The notes: a model not told the origin generated them from the sequence alone. Positions 6,566 through 12,794 are shown, numbered from the stretch's first letter. The stretch: 14,425 nt of DNA from Rhodospirillales bacterium (GCA_016187325.1 JACPJY010000044.1:1-14425); one strand, 5' to 3'. A program made the numbers and translations.

Positions 6566-6582
6566 TCTCAATATGCGATATT
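6554..6582 (+). promoter_or_regulatory. Putative transposase promoter starting inside IRL
   Basis: TTGACT at 6554-6559 (5 of 6 to the -35 consensus) and GATATT at 6577-6582 (4 of 6 to TATAAT) are 17 bases apart. A strong Shine-Dalgarno (AAGGAG, 6593-6598) and ATG 6606 follow. The -35 box is within the terminal repeat, so transcription depends on an intact end. Confidence 0.45.
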
Positions 6583-6605
6583 GGGGTCTTAGAAGGAGAA
6601 CCCCA

Positions 6606-7535
6606 ATGACTACCGTTGACGTTACAAACCCGATTTTCACCGATCCCGAAAAGGCTCGGGCGCATTTTGAGGCCATCCGTTGGCCGGATGGCCCGTACTG
6701 CCCTTCCTGCGGTTCTTTTGACCGTATAGCGGCCTTGGGCGGCAAGTCTATGGGGCCGGGCTGGTATCACTGCAAAGACTGTCGGCGTAAGTTCACCGCC
6801 GCCGTGGGCACGATCTACGAGCGGTCGCACATTCCCATGACCAAGTGGCTTCTCGCTACGCACCTGATGTGCGCCAGCAAGAAGGGCATGTCGGCGCATC
6901 AGCTTCATCGGATGATTGGCCTTCCGTACAAGACGGCTTGGTTTATGGCGCACCGCATCCGCGAGGGCATGCGCGTTCTTAATCCAAAGGGGCCGCTTGG
7001 CGGAGAAGGCAAGACGGTCGAGGCCGACGAGACGTACATCGGCGGCAAGGAAAAGAATAAGCACGCCCGCAAGCGGACTAGGGGGAATATCGGCGGACAG
7101 GGTAAGGAAATTGTATTCGCCTTGGTCGAACGCAACGGGCACGTCCGTTCGCAGCAGGTGCCTGAGGTTAGCGCCAAGACTCTGCGCCCGATCCTTATTG
7201 CTCAGGTTGACGCCAAGACATTCTTGATGACTGATGACGCAGGTCAGTACCGCCATATGAACCGAGATTTCGCGCATCAGGCCGTCAATCACGGGATTGG
7301 TGAGTATGTGCGCGGTCCAGCACATACCAACACGATTGAAAGCTATTTCGCGATCCTCAAGCGCGGGATTACTGGAACCTATCATCACGTCTCGCAGCAG
7401 CATTTGAAGCGTTACCTTGCCGAGTTCGATTTCCGTTACAACGAGCGTCTTTCCCTTGAAGTGACGGACGCCGAACGGGCTAACAAGGCGGTCGCGGGCG
7501 TTGTCGGCAAGCGGGTAACGTATTCAAGGAACTAA
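6606..7535 (+). CDS. IS1595-family (ISXO2-like) transposase
   Basis: Transposase of 309 aa that cuts and joins the element's ends. The N-terminal zinc ribbon has CPSC (C32, C35) and CKDC (C56, C59). A helical DNA-binding region follows (HQLHRMIGLPYKTAWFMAHRIREGM). The RNase-H-like catalytic domain shows EADETYIGGK (D141), MTDDAGQY (D210/D211) and HTNTIESYFAILKRG (N242, E245), then the usual FRYNERL near the end. The start at ATG 6606 is fixed by AAGGAG seven bases upstream; an in-frame ATG at 6573 overlaps the predicted -10 region. The reading frame is full length with all catalytic positions present, so it is probably active. Confidence 0.95.
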   Translation: MTTVDVTNPIFTDPEKARAHFEAIRWPDGPYCPSCGSFDRIAALGGKSMGPGWYHCKDCRRKFTAAVGTIYERSHIPMTKWLLATHLMCASKKGMSAHQLHRMIGLPYKTAWFMAHRIREGMRVLNPKGPLGGEGKTVEADETYIGGKEKNKHARKRTRGNIGGQGKEIVFALVERNGHVRSQQVPEVSAKTLRPILIAQVDAKTFLMTDDAGQYRHMNRDFAHQAVNHGIGEYVRGPAHTNTIESYFAILKRGITGTYHHVSQQHLKRYLAEFDFRYNERLSLEVTDAERANKAVAGVVGKRVTYSRN

Positions 7536-7559
7536 CCGCGCCGGTTCCAAGGCAGCCCA

Positions 7560-7739
7560 CTAGGATTTTCCGGGGGCGCGGACTCTCTGAGCCGCCCGAC
7601 CCCGACCAGTTGGTTTTTTCTTTCCTGAACGACGAGTTTTAGGTTTGCCGTTCGGTCGTGGCGGGGTGTTCGCCATTCGACGAATTACCTCATCGCGACG
7701 GCGCGCGATTTCGTCAGTAGTCAGTTCATCATCGATCAT
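7560..7739 (-). CDS. Small basic cargo protein (59 aa) coupled to the AIPR gene
   Basis: A 59-codon frame starting ATG 7739 and ending TAG 7560. Its start overlaps the AIPR stop in ATGA, the classic sign of translational coupling. The protein is acidic at the N-terminus (MIDDELTTDEIARRRDEVIRRM), then has NTPPRPNG, and ends in a strongly basic low-complexity tail rich in Lys, Arg and Gly (KPKTRRSGKKKPTGRGRAAQ). I do not recognise the family with certainty; the layout recalls short alphaproteobacterial proteins with a helical N-terminus and a basic TPPxP tail. It lies inside the IS1595 element between the AIPR gene and the transposase, in convergent orientation to the latter (24 bases between stops). 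A role as nucleic-acid-binding partner or regulator of AIPR is inference. Confidence 0.6.
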   Translation of the reverse strand: MIDDELTTDEIARRRDEVIRRMANTPPRPNGKPKTRRSGKKKPTGRGRAAQRVRAPGKS

Positions 7740-9445
7740 GCCTTACCTTTCGCGCCAAACTTTCCCAGCAGCGCATCCTTGGTTGGTTCAGTTCGGATGT
7801 GATCTCGGTCAAACGGTTTGCCGACGACCTCCCTCACGATCTCCGCCGCCTTCGTAAATGCGGCATCCGACTTGCTGGTATCGCACAGAAACCCGATCAT
7901 TTCCTTGCAGCGTTTTTCCATTTCGTTCGAACTCATCTCGGGCAAGCCGGATGCGTTTATGAGATATCGAAGCGCCATCAGAATGTGATACCGCGCGGCC
8001 TTGTACGCGCCGTCCATTTTATGATTGCGGAACAAGAAATCGAGTCGATATGCCGCGTAAGCGGCCACATAGTACGGCTCAAGCCGGTGACCCTCCTTGA
8101 AGATTGATTGACCAACCAGATCGCGAATTGCCTTGTACTGCCGAGTCACGCGTGTCGGCTCATCGAGAAACATCGCCGCAAATGCTCGAATAAGCCCTTG
8201 CGGCATTACGATCCGTGTCTTTTCAACTTCTGGGAAACGGTCGTATTGGCAATCTCGCCTTTCGTAAAAAAGCCTTCGTTCTTCTGGCACCGCGCCAAAA
8301 TAGCTTTCCAACTTTTTTGCGAAATCTGTGAGCGCATAGAGTTGTTCCGGCTTCAATTCTGTCTGCCGGTTTGTTGCGCGGACAACAGCCTCCTTTACAT
8401 CATCGTCTTGCGTCTCAATCAGGCGGAGCGGAATCGAAACGTTGCTAAGGTCCGAATTGCGCTTATCGAACACGACGTGACTTGTTTGGCAGCCGTTGAC
8501 GATTTGAAAGTCTTCAATCGTGAAGCGACTTCCCACAGCCCTTACGTTCTTAGCAATCAGCGTCACACCGTTGTTCATAAGGACAAAACGGCCTCGCCTA
8601 TCCGAACCCAGGGTACTACTGATTTCCTTGTTCACGACGTTGTAATCCTGCCAATCGCGAACGTTCTCATCAAAGATGCTTCCTAGAATGTCGTCTCCAC
8701 TATCATCCTTGATGATTTCGACAAACTCTTTTGCTGGCACAAACCCCAAGTATGCTTGGCCTACGCCCTCAATGGCTGGAATCTCGGTACGATCCTTAAA
8801 CGTAAATGCGCGTGTGACCGCGTTCTTTGTCTGATTGTAGAGCTTGTGTATTTGATCGGCTCCATAACAGATGAATTCAATCTGGCCAAATAATTTGGTC
8901 GCCTGAAGCGCGGCTTTGCAGCCATTGATCCGTGCAACAAGATTTTGATCGTCTGCCCAAGTACCAGTCGTCACGTAGTAGATGCGGCAAGCTGGCTTAG
9001 ACCTAAACAGGTTGCCATGCGCAAAGATCGCTTTGGCAATTGCGGCGGTCTCTTGGATTCTCTCGTTGCGAACAAGTGTCGGCTTATCTTTGAAAAAGTC
9101 CTCAACGCCGAAACCAGTATTGCCGATCTTCGCGCTATCAAAAGAACTACTGCGTTCTGCCTGCACAAAAATGAAACTGGCTTCGATATAGTTGTTCCGC
9201 TCTTTCAACTCGTTGACAGAATCAATATCAGATACAAGGGCGCCATTCACAAGAATGGCGATAGAGTCAATCGAAGTATCACCGCCAGCCCCGACTACGA
9301 TTTCGGCCGTATCGAAGGTGCGAGTGTGATGCCGGCGCAGCGTTATGAATGCTGCAAAATGCTCGAATTGCTTATCTTCAGCTAAATCCTCGACCTTGTG
9401 TGCCTTGGCGAATTCCGCAAGAGATGCCTTTGTGATCAAGTCCAT
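7736..9445 (-). CDS. AIPR-family (abortive infection phage resistance) protein
   Basis: Protein of 569 aa resembling the AIPR family, members of which are linked to phage abortive infection. The N-terminal part (about 25-110) has the pattern FEHFAAF, then GAGGDTSIDSIAILVNG, then FIFVQAERSSSFD, which resembles a PD-(D/E)xK nuclease-like fold. The family core follows: NVRDWQDYN (261-269), FVLMNNGVTLIAKNVR (287-302), FQIVNGCQTSHVVF (313-326), and VRATNRQTELKP (355-366). An unusual point is QAER (95-98), where I would expect QxK. I chose ATG 9445; the open frame extends upstream to a TTG at 9514, but that lies in the terminal repeat and overlaps the predicted promoter. Base composition is clearly more AT-rich than host genes, which supports transfer. 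It is cargo of the IS1595 element. Confidence 0.8.
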   Translation of the reverse strand: MDLITKASLAEFAKAHKVEDLAEDKQFEHFAAFITLRRHHTRTFDTAEIVVGAGGDTSIDSIAILVNGALVSDIDSVNELKERNNYIEASFIFVQAERSSSFDSAKIGNTGFGVEDFFKDKPTLVRNERIQETAAIAKAIFAHGNLFRSKPACRIYYVTTGTWADDQNLVARINGCKAALQATKLFGQIEFICYGADQIHKLYNQTKNAVTRAFTFKDRTEIPAIEGVGQAYLGFVPAKEFVEIIKDDSGDDILGSIFDENVRDWQDYNVVNKEISSTLGSDRRGRFVLMNNGVTLIAKNVRAVGSRFTIEDFQIVNGCQTSHVVFDKRNSDLSNVSIPLRLIETQDDDVKEAVVRATNRQTELKPEQLYALTDFAKKLESYFGAVPEERRLFYERRDCQYDRFPEVEKTRIVMPQGLIRAFAAMFLDEPTRVTRQYKAIRDLVGQSIFKEGHRLEPYYVAAYAAYRLDFLFRNHKMDGAYKAARYHILMALRYLINASGLPEMSSNEMEKRCKEMIGFLCDTSKSDAAFTKAAEIVREVVGKPFDRDHIRTEPTKDALLGKFGAKGKA

Positions 9446-9486
9446 GAGATGGTGCCCCCACGCCAGCGGAGTGCCAGCCGGGGAAC

Positions 9487-9514
9487 AGGATAGCACCGTA
9501 TTGTGTTCAGTCAA
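9487..9514 (-). promoter_or_regulatory. Putative AIPR promoter starting inside IRR
   Basis: On the minus strand TTGACT (9514-9509, inside the right terminal repeat) and TATCCT (9492-9487) are 16 bases apart. This gives a leader of about 35 bases before ATG 9445. The same TTGACT is present at the mirror position in the left end. Confidence 0.45.
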
Positions 9515-9527
9515 GGTGATTACTCCC
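9503..9527 (-). repeat. Right terminal inverted repeat (IRR)
   Basis: The reverse complement of this 25-bp stretch matches the left end at 23 of 25 positions. It contains the inward-facing TTGACT. Confidence 0.9.
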
Positions 9528-9535
9528 CTTGCGGG
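9528..9535. repeat. Right 8-bp target-site duplication
   Basis: CTTGCGGG, identical to 6533-6540. The following GGAGGG completes the right arm (GGGGGAGGG, 9533-9541) of the hairpin whose left arm is at 6524-6532. Confidence 0.9.
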
Positions 9536-9581
9536 GGAGGGTCAGGGTGGGGGGTGAACCGCACATCCCGGATTCCCGACG

Positions 9582-10598
9582 CTAAATGCCGAGCCGGGAG
9601 CGGATCGCCGCCGCCACGTCCTCGGCGGCGTTCAGCGGCGGGTGCGACCACGACTCGAGGGCGCCCGAGGGATTGCCCAAGAGCGGTCGCGCGTAGCCTT
9701 TTTCGTAGAGCTCGGCGTGCAGGCGCGCGTGTTTGGCGATGGTCAGTGCCGGCGGCGCGAAGATACAGACCGGCGCCGCGGTGGCGCACGCCTCCGAGCA
9801 CATGGAGGCGGAATCGCCGGTGACGATCACCGCGTCGGCGAGCGCCAGGTAGCCGACGTAAGGGTTTTCGCCGCCCCCTTGTTTGTCCCCTTGTTCGCCC
9901 CCTGGCCAGCGATGCACCCGCGCCGGCGCGTTGACGGCGGCGAGCAGCGCCTCGGTCGCGGCGCCGGTGCGGCGGCTGGTGGTGACCAGTAGCGAGCCGC
10001 CGGCCGACAGCGCCATCTTCGAAGCGCGGGCGGCGAGTTCGCGCGCCATCGCCTCGGTGAACCGCCGCCGGCGGGTGCTGCCGCCGACGATCAGCGCGAT
10101 CCACGGCTTCGGCAGGTCGTCGAAGCGGCCGCGCCATTCGGCCGCCGCCGCTTGCAGGCGCGCCCGGGTCAGCCGATGCGGCGCGCCGGTAATAAGGACG
10201 ACATTGGCCCCGGAACGCGGCCGGTCATGGCGCGGCGCCGCGATGACGTCGAAGTCGGCGGCGCCGGCGCCCGGGTGCATCACCTGGGCCAGGAAGCACC
10301 GGCCGCCGGCCAGTCGCTTGATCCGTCGCGCGACCGGCGCGGTGCGGCGGCCGGCGGCGATTACCAGATCGGGCCACGACGGCGTCAGTCGGGCGCGGCT
10401 CGCTTCGTCGAGGCCGGCGAACGAGGCGCCGAGCAGCGCGTTCGGCAACGCCGCCCCCATGCCGTAGCGCAGTTCCTTGACCTCGTAGGCGAGTCCGAGG
10501 GCGTCGGCGACGCCCAGGCACTGGCTTTGGTTGCCGGCGCGGTCGTCGGTCAGCGCCCAAACGCGGCGCCGCATGTCGGTGGCGGGGTTGGCGGTCAT
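9582..10598 (-). CDS. ELM1/GtrOC1-family (mitochondrial fission ELM1-like) protein
   Basis: Protein of 338 aa of the ELM1-like family, a group with a predicted nucleotide-sugar glycosyltransferase-like fold found in alphaproteobacteria and plants. Signatures: VWALTDDRAGNQSQCLGVADALG near the N-terminus (13-35), PDLVIAAGRRTAPVAR, QVMHPGAG, DVIAAPRHD, ALIVGGSTRRRRF, VTTSRRTG, and VTGDSASMCSEACATAAPVCIF (259-280). I chose ATG 10598 rather than the TTG at 10634; neither has a strong Shine-Dalgarno. Residues 233-244 (GGEQGDKQGGGE) are a low-complexity insertion encoded by a 12-bp tandem repeat (9875-9898). The biochemical role of bacterial members is not established; a link to envelope glycans is plausible. 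Confidence 0.82.
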   Translation of the reverse strand: MTANPATDMRRRVWALTDDRAGNQSQCLGVADALGLAYEVKELRYGMGAALPNALLGASFAGLDEASRARLTPSWPDLVIAAGRRTAPVARRIKRLAGGRCFLAQVMHPGAGAADFDVIAAPRHDRPRSGANVVLITGAPHRLTRARLQAAAAEWRGRFDDLPKPWIALIVGGSTRRRRFTEAMARELAARASKMALSAGGSLLVTTSRRTGAATEALLAAVNAPARVHRWPGGEQGDKQGGGENPYVGYLALADAVIVTGDSASMCSEACATAAPVCIFAPPALTIAKHARLHAELYEKGYARPLLGNPSGALESWSHPPLNAAEDVAAAIRSRLGI

Positions 10599-10742
10599 CG
10601 GTCGGGGGAAAGGTCGCACAAAAGCCGGTTCCAAGGAAGCACCGGGCTTGTTCCGTCCGGCGTTTGACCGTTGAATGATTTTTCGCCGAGGTCGCCCGCC
10701 TGGAGCCGATGGTGTGCATCAAGGGGTGACGGGTGCGGCAGC

Positions 10743-10786
10743 TTGACAGTGGGCAAATTTGAATACATTGTTTACACTGTAGACAA
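10743..10786 (+). promoter_or_regulatory. Promoter and palindromic operator of the first toxin-antitoxin module
   Basis: A consensus TTGACA (10743-10748) is followed by weaker -10 candidates (TACATT or CATTGT). These overlap or touch a 19-bp palindrome TTGTTTACACTGTAGACAA (10768-10786), in which 8 of 9 base pairs match around a central C. GGAG (10788-10791) and ATG 10798 follow at once. Autorepression by the ribbon-helix-helix antitoxin or the toxin-antitoxin complex at this site is the expected mode for such modules. Confidence 0.6.
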
Positions 10787-10797
10787 CGGAGACTCCG

Positions 10798-11061
10798 ATG
10801 GCATCTGATACCGCCTTGTCGTTTCGGGTCGACGCCAAAAAGGTCCGCGCCGTCGACAAGCTCGCCAAGGCCACTGACCGGCCGCGGTCGTGGCATCTCG
10901 AGCAGGCGCTCGACGCCTATCTGGAGGCGCAGGCGTGGCAGGTCGAGCGCGTGGGCTCGGGGTTGCGCGACCTGCGCGCCGGAAAATCCGTCGTCCACGA
11001 CGACGTGGCGGCCTGGCTTTCCCGATGGGGCAAGTCCGACGAAGGCAAGCCGCCGGCATGA
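10798..11061 (+). CDS. CopG/RHH-type antitoxin
   Basis: Antitoxin of 87 aa. The N-terminal ribbon-helix-helix DNA-binding domain is ALSFRVDAKKVRAVDKLAKATDRPRSWHLEQALDAYLE (residues 6-43); the C-terminal tail (VGSGLRDLRAGKSVVHDDVAAWLSRWG) matches the toxin-binding segment seen in RHH antitoxins paired with ParE/RelE toxins. GGAG six bases before the ATG sets the start. Its TGA overlaps the toxin ATG in ATGA, so the two proteins are translated from one message. It should bind and neutralise the downstream toxin and repress its own promoter through the palindrome at 10768-10786. Confidence 0.9.
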   Translation: MASDTALSFRVDAKKVRAVDKLAKATDRPRSWHLEQALDAYLEAQAWQVERVGSGLRDLRAGKSVVHDDVAAWLSRWGKSDEGKPPA

Positions 11062-11336
11062 CCATCGTCTGGTCCAAGACCGCCGTCGACGACCTGAAAT
11101 CCCTCCGCGCCTATATCCGACAGCACAACCCCCGCGCCGCCGCCGGGATGGCGCGGACGATTCTGGCCCGCGTCGAGAACCTCGCGGACTTTCCCGCCCA
11201 GGGTCGGCCCGGCCGCGTCCCGCACACCCGCGAGTTGGTGATTCCCGATACGCCGTTCCTGGTTGTCTATACGGTCGCCGGCACGACGATCCAGATCATC
11301 GCCGTGCTACACGCCGCCCGCAAATGGCCGGGGTGA
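11058..11336 (+). CDS. ParE/RelE-superfamily toxin
   Basis: Toxin of 92 aa. Diagnostic features are TIVWSKTAVDDLKSLRAYI at the start, FPAQGRPGRVPHTRELVIPDTPFLVVYTV in the middle, and IAVLHAARKWP at the end; this C-terminal LHaar-WP pattern is typical of ParE/RelE-family toxins coded with RHH antitoxins. ParE members poison DNA gyrase whereas RelE members cut mRNA on the ribosome; sequence alone does not settle which applies. The gene starts at ATG 11058 inside the antitoxin stop. It is intact. Confidence 0.88.
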   Translation: MTIVWSKTAVDDLKSLRAYIRQHNPRAAAGMARTILARVENLADFPAQGRPGRVPHTRELVIPDTPFLVVYTVAGTTIQIIAVLHAARKWPG

Positions 11337-11365
11337 AAGACGGGCGGAAGACGGGCACACGGGAT

Positions 11366-11737
11366 TCAGTCGTCGTCCCTCGCCAATAGGTCGGCGTCGA
11401 CGCCGAGCGCCTTGCCGAGCTTGGCGCGCAGCTTGCGGCCGGCGGCGCGGCGGCCGCGCTCGATCTGCGACAGGTAAACCGGGCTGGTGCCGGCGGCCTT
11501 GGCAAGCGCCGCCTGGGTCATGGCGCGATGGGCGCGCAGCGCCTTGATCGGGTGAGCGCCTTCCAGGATCGCCGCCACCACGGAGTCCGGGAAGGTCTCG
11601 GCGGGATTTTTCAGGAATGCGCGCACGGCCGCCGCGGCGGCGCGGTCTTCCAGGGTCGCCTCGATGCGCCGCCATTCCTCGATAGGGATGACGACGAACG
11701 CCGGCTTGCCGCCCTGGTTGATGATCTGCCTACTCAT
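11366..11737 (-). CDS. XRE-family antitoxin with Phd-like N-terminus
   Basis: Antitoxin of 123 aa, second gene of a toxin-first module. Residues 1-30 (RQIINQGGKPAFVVIPIEEWRRIEATLED) resemble the Phd/YefM-type segment. The C-terminal half is a Cro/C1 helix-turn-helix: IKALRAHRAMTQAALAKAAGTSPVYLSQIERGRRAAGRKLRAKLGKALGVDADLL (about 64-118). Start ATG 11737 overlaps the toxin stop (ATGA). The 3' end lies 29 bases from the 3' end of the neighbouring, opposite-strand ParE toxin gene. It is expected to neutralise the RelE-type toxin and repress the operon. Confidence 0.88.
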   Translation of the reverse strand: MSRQIINQGGKPAFVVIPIEEWRRIEATLEDRAAAAAVRAFLKNPAETFPDSVVAAILEGAHPIKALRAHRAMTQAALAKAAGTSPVYLSQIERGRRAAGRKLRAKLGKALGVDADLLARDDD

Positions 11738-11991
11738 TCGTAAACCTCGCTTCGATGTCCGATCTGGACCACGACGACGGTCAAAACCTGGTGTTTCAGC
11801 GTGTAGATCACCCGCCAGTCGCCGACCCGCAGCCGGTAGCCCGCGACGCCGGCCAGCTTCTTGACGTTGTTGTTGGGCGCCTTCGGGTCCCGCGCCAAAG
11901 CCAGGATCTTCGACCGTAGGCGCTTCGCGATCCACCGGTCCATCTTTTTCAACGCCCGGATCGCACCGGCGGTGTAGGCGACGGACCACAT
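11734..11991 (-). CDS. RelE/ParE-family toxin
   Basis: Toxin of 85 aa: WSVAYTAGAIRALKKMDRWIAKRLRSKILALARDP, then VKKLAGVAGYRLRVGDWRVIYTL and a VVVVQIGHRSEVYE end, a close match to the RelE fold with the conserved YRLRVGDWRViY and ghR.evY motifs. It is the first gene of the module, with the XRE antitoxin second. Members of this type usually act as ribosome-dependent mRNA interferases; that activity is inferred from family. An AT-rich tract (12000-12022) directly upstream supplies likely promoter elements. Confidence 0.9.
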   Translation of the reverse strand: MWSVAYTAGAIRALKKMDRWIAKRLRSKILALARDPKAPNNNVKKLAGVAGYRLRVGDWRVIYTLKHQVLTVVVVQIGHRSEVYE

Positions 11992-11999
11992 GACCCTAA

Positions 12000-12022
12000 T
12001 TTAGCAATATGCTTTATATAAA
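12000..12022 (-). promoter_or_regulatory. AT-rich promoter/operator candidate of the RelE module
   Basis: On the minus strand the sequence TTTATATAAAGCATATTGCT runs up to about ten bases before the toxin ATG (11991). AGCAATATGCT at 12003-12013 is an imperfect palindrome and could be the antitoxin operator. This short AT-rich island stands out in GC-rich DNA. Exact -35/-10 assignment is not possible. Confidence 0.35.
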
Positions 12023-12031
12023 TCAAGCAAA

Positions 12032-12196
12032 CTGCTCGATGTCTACGTTTCGATCGACGACGACCATCAGACCGACGGGGCCGAATAGGGCCCGAAGCCC
12101 GACGAAACTGGGCGCCCCACTGACCGTCCGCCGATGGCGATGTACTTCGTCGCCTTGGGCGATGGCGCTTACATCATCAGGAAGAAGGGAAATTAG
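12032..12196 (+). pseudogene. Possible decayed coding fragment (unrecognised)
   Basis: A frame with protein-like content, LLDVYVSIDDDHQTDGAE, then a TAG (12086-12088), then GPKPDETGRPTDRPP and MAMYFVALGDGAYIIRKKGN ending at TAG 12196. The first part faintly recalls the N-terminus of some IS transposases (LYV.IDD....GRPP). No start codon or ribosome site belongs to it. It may be a remnant of a transposase or simply chance; certainty is low. Confidence 0.2.
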
Positions 12197-12246
12197 CGGA
12201 TGTTGCCTACAATTGAGAGCCACTTAGTTCAATTGATGAGGAATTG

Positions 12247-12401
12247 TTAGGCTGCTGCGAACAAACCTTTGGCTCCCTCTATCAACGCTAACACTAGCTC
12301 TTTTTTCGTGTCCGCGTACTTTAGTTGCCTGAGCAAATAAGCACTGCGCAAACTCAAAAATTCGGTGGCTTGACATCCTCTACGGGGAGGCGTATGTTCA
12401 T
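12247..12401 (-). pseudogene. Possible frameshifted small gene of unknown function
   Basis: One minus-strand frame reads MNIRLPVEDVKPPNF and stops (12401-12354). The next frame continues at once with LSLRSAYLLRQLKYADTKKELVLALIEGAKGLFAAA to a stop at 12247. The switch falls in a run of five T, a typical place for a single-base indel. Joined, the two give a helical peptide of about 51 residues. A nine-codon frame (MSKSESNKP) ends in ATGA at the MNIRLP start. I do not recognise a family; it may be a broken gene, a sequencing indel or chance. Confidence 0.3.
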
Positions 12402-12794
12402 GGTTTGTTCGATTCGCTCTTGGACATCGTGGACAGTGGCCGGCGACCGTCTCCGCCTTACCGTAATGGTATTGGCGGCTGGATGCGACCCGGCGGTGAA
12501 AAATGTGGGCAGGCCCGGCCCGGCCGAAGCCTCGGGTTTGGCCACGCGCCGGTGGCGGTTGCGGACAAATGCGGACGGATGCGTACATTCGCGTACGTTT
12601 CCTCGTCGCGGCCACTCCCCGGCGACAAAAGCCGTTTTGCGGCAAGCGCTTGCGGCGGCCTGGACGATGCGTACATGTCGCCGCTCGTCGGGCCGGTTCG
12701 GGGAAAATGATGAGAAATGATGAGATTCTAAAAATTTTCCGGGGCCAGAATCGTGGCGGATCAAGGGGTTAGGCTAAATCCGGCGTCCAAAAAT

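Larger units (their letters stand above)
6541..9527 (+). mobile_element. IS1595-family insertion element with AIPR defence cargo (2987 bp)
   Basis: The ends are 25-bp inverted repeats, GGGAATTATCACCTTGACTG... at 6541-6565 and, on the opposite strand, GGGAGTAATCACCTTGACTG... at 9527-9503, identical at 23 of 25 positions. They are flanked by an exact 8-bp direct repeat CTTGCGGG (6533-6540 and 9528-9535); 8 bp is the target duplication size known for the IS1595 family, and GGG ends are also typical. Inside are the transposase gene (+) and a convergent two-gene cargo on the minus strand. Internal GC content is visibly lower than in the flanking chromosome, especially in the cargo. Both ends and the target duplication are intact and the transposase reads through, so the element may still be mobile. 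Confidence 0.9.

Noticed and set aside
8108..8686. 192-codon plus-strand frame inside the AIPR gene
   Set aside because: Antisense to a conserved AIPR core; no start signal and no recognisable domain.
9446..9514. N-terminal extension of the AIPR protein to the TTG at 9514
   Set aside because: The extension would be translated from the terminal inverted repeat and the likely promoter; ATG 9445 begins the conserved helical N-terminus.
12503..12772. Several overlapping open frames of 70-136 codons on both strands between 12325 and 12772
   Set aside because: They overlap each other in all frames, lack ribosome sites and show no recognisable domain or coding-like pattern.
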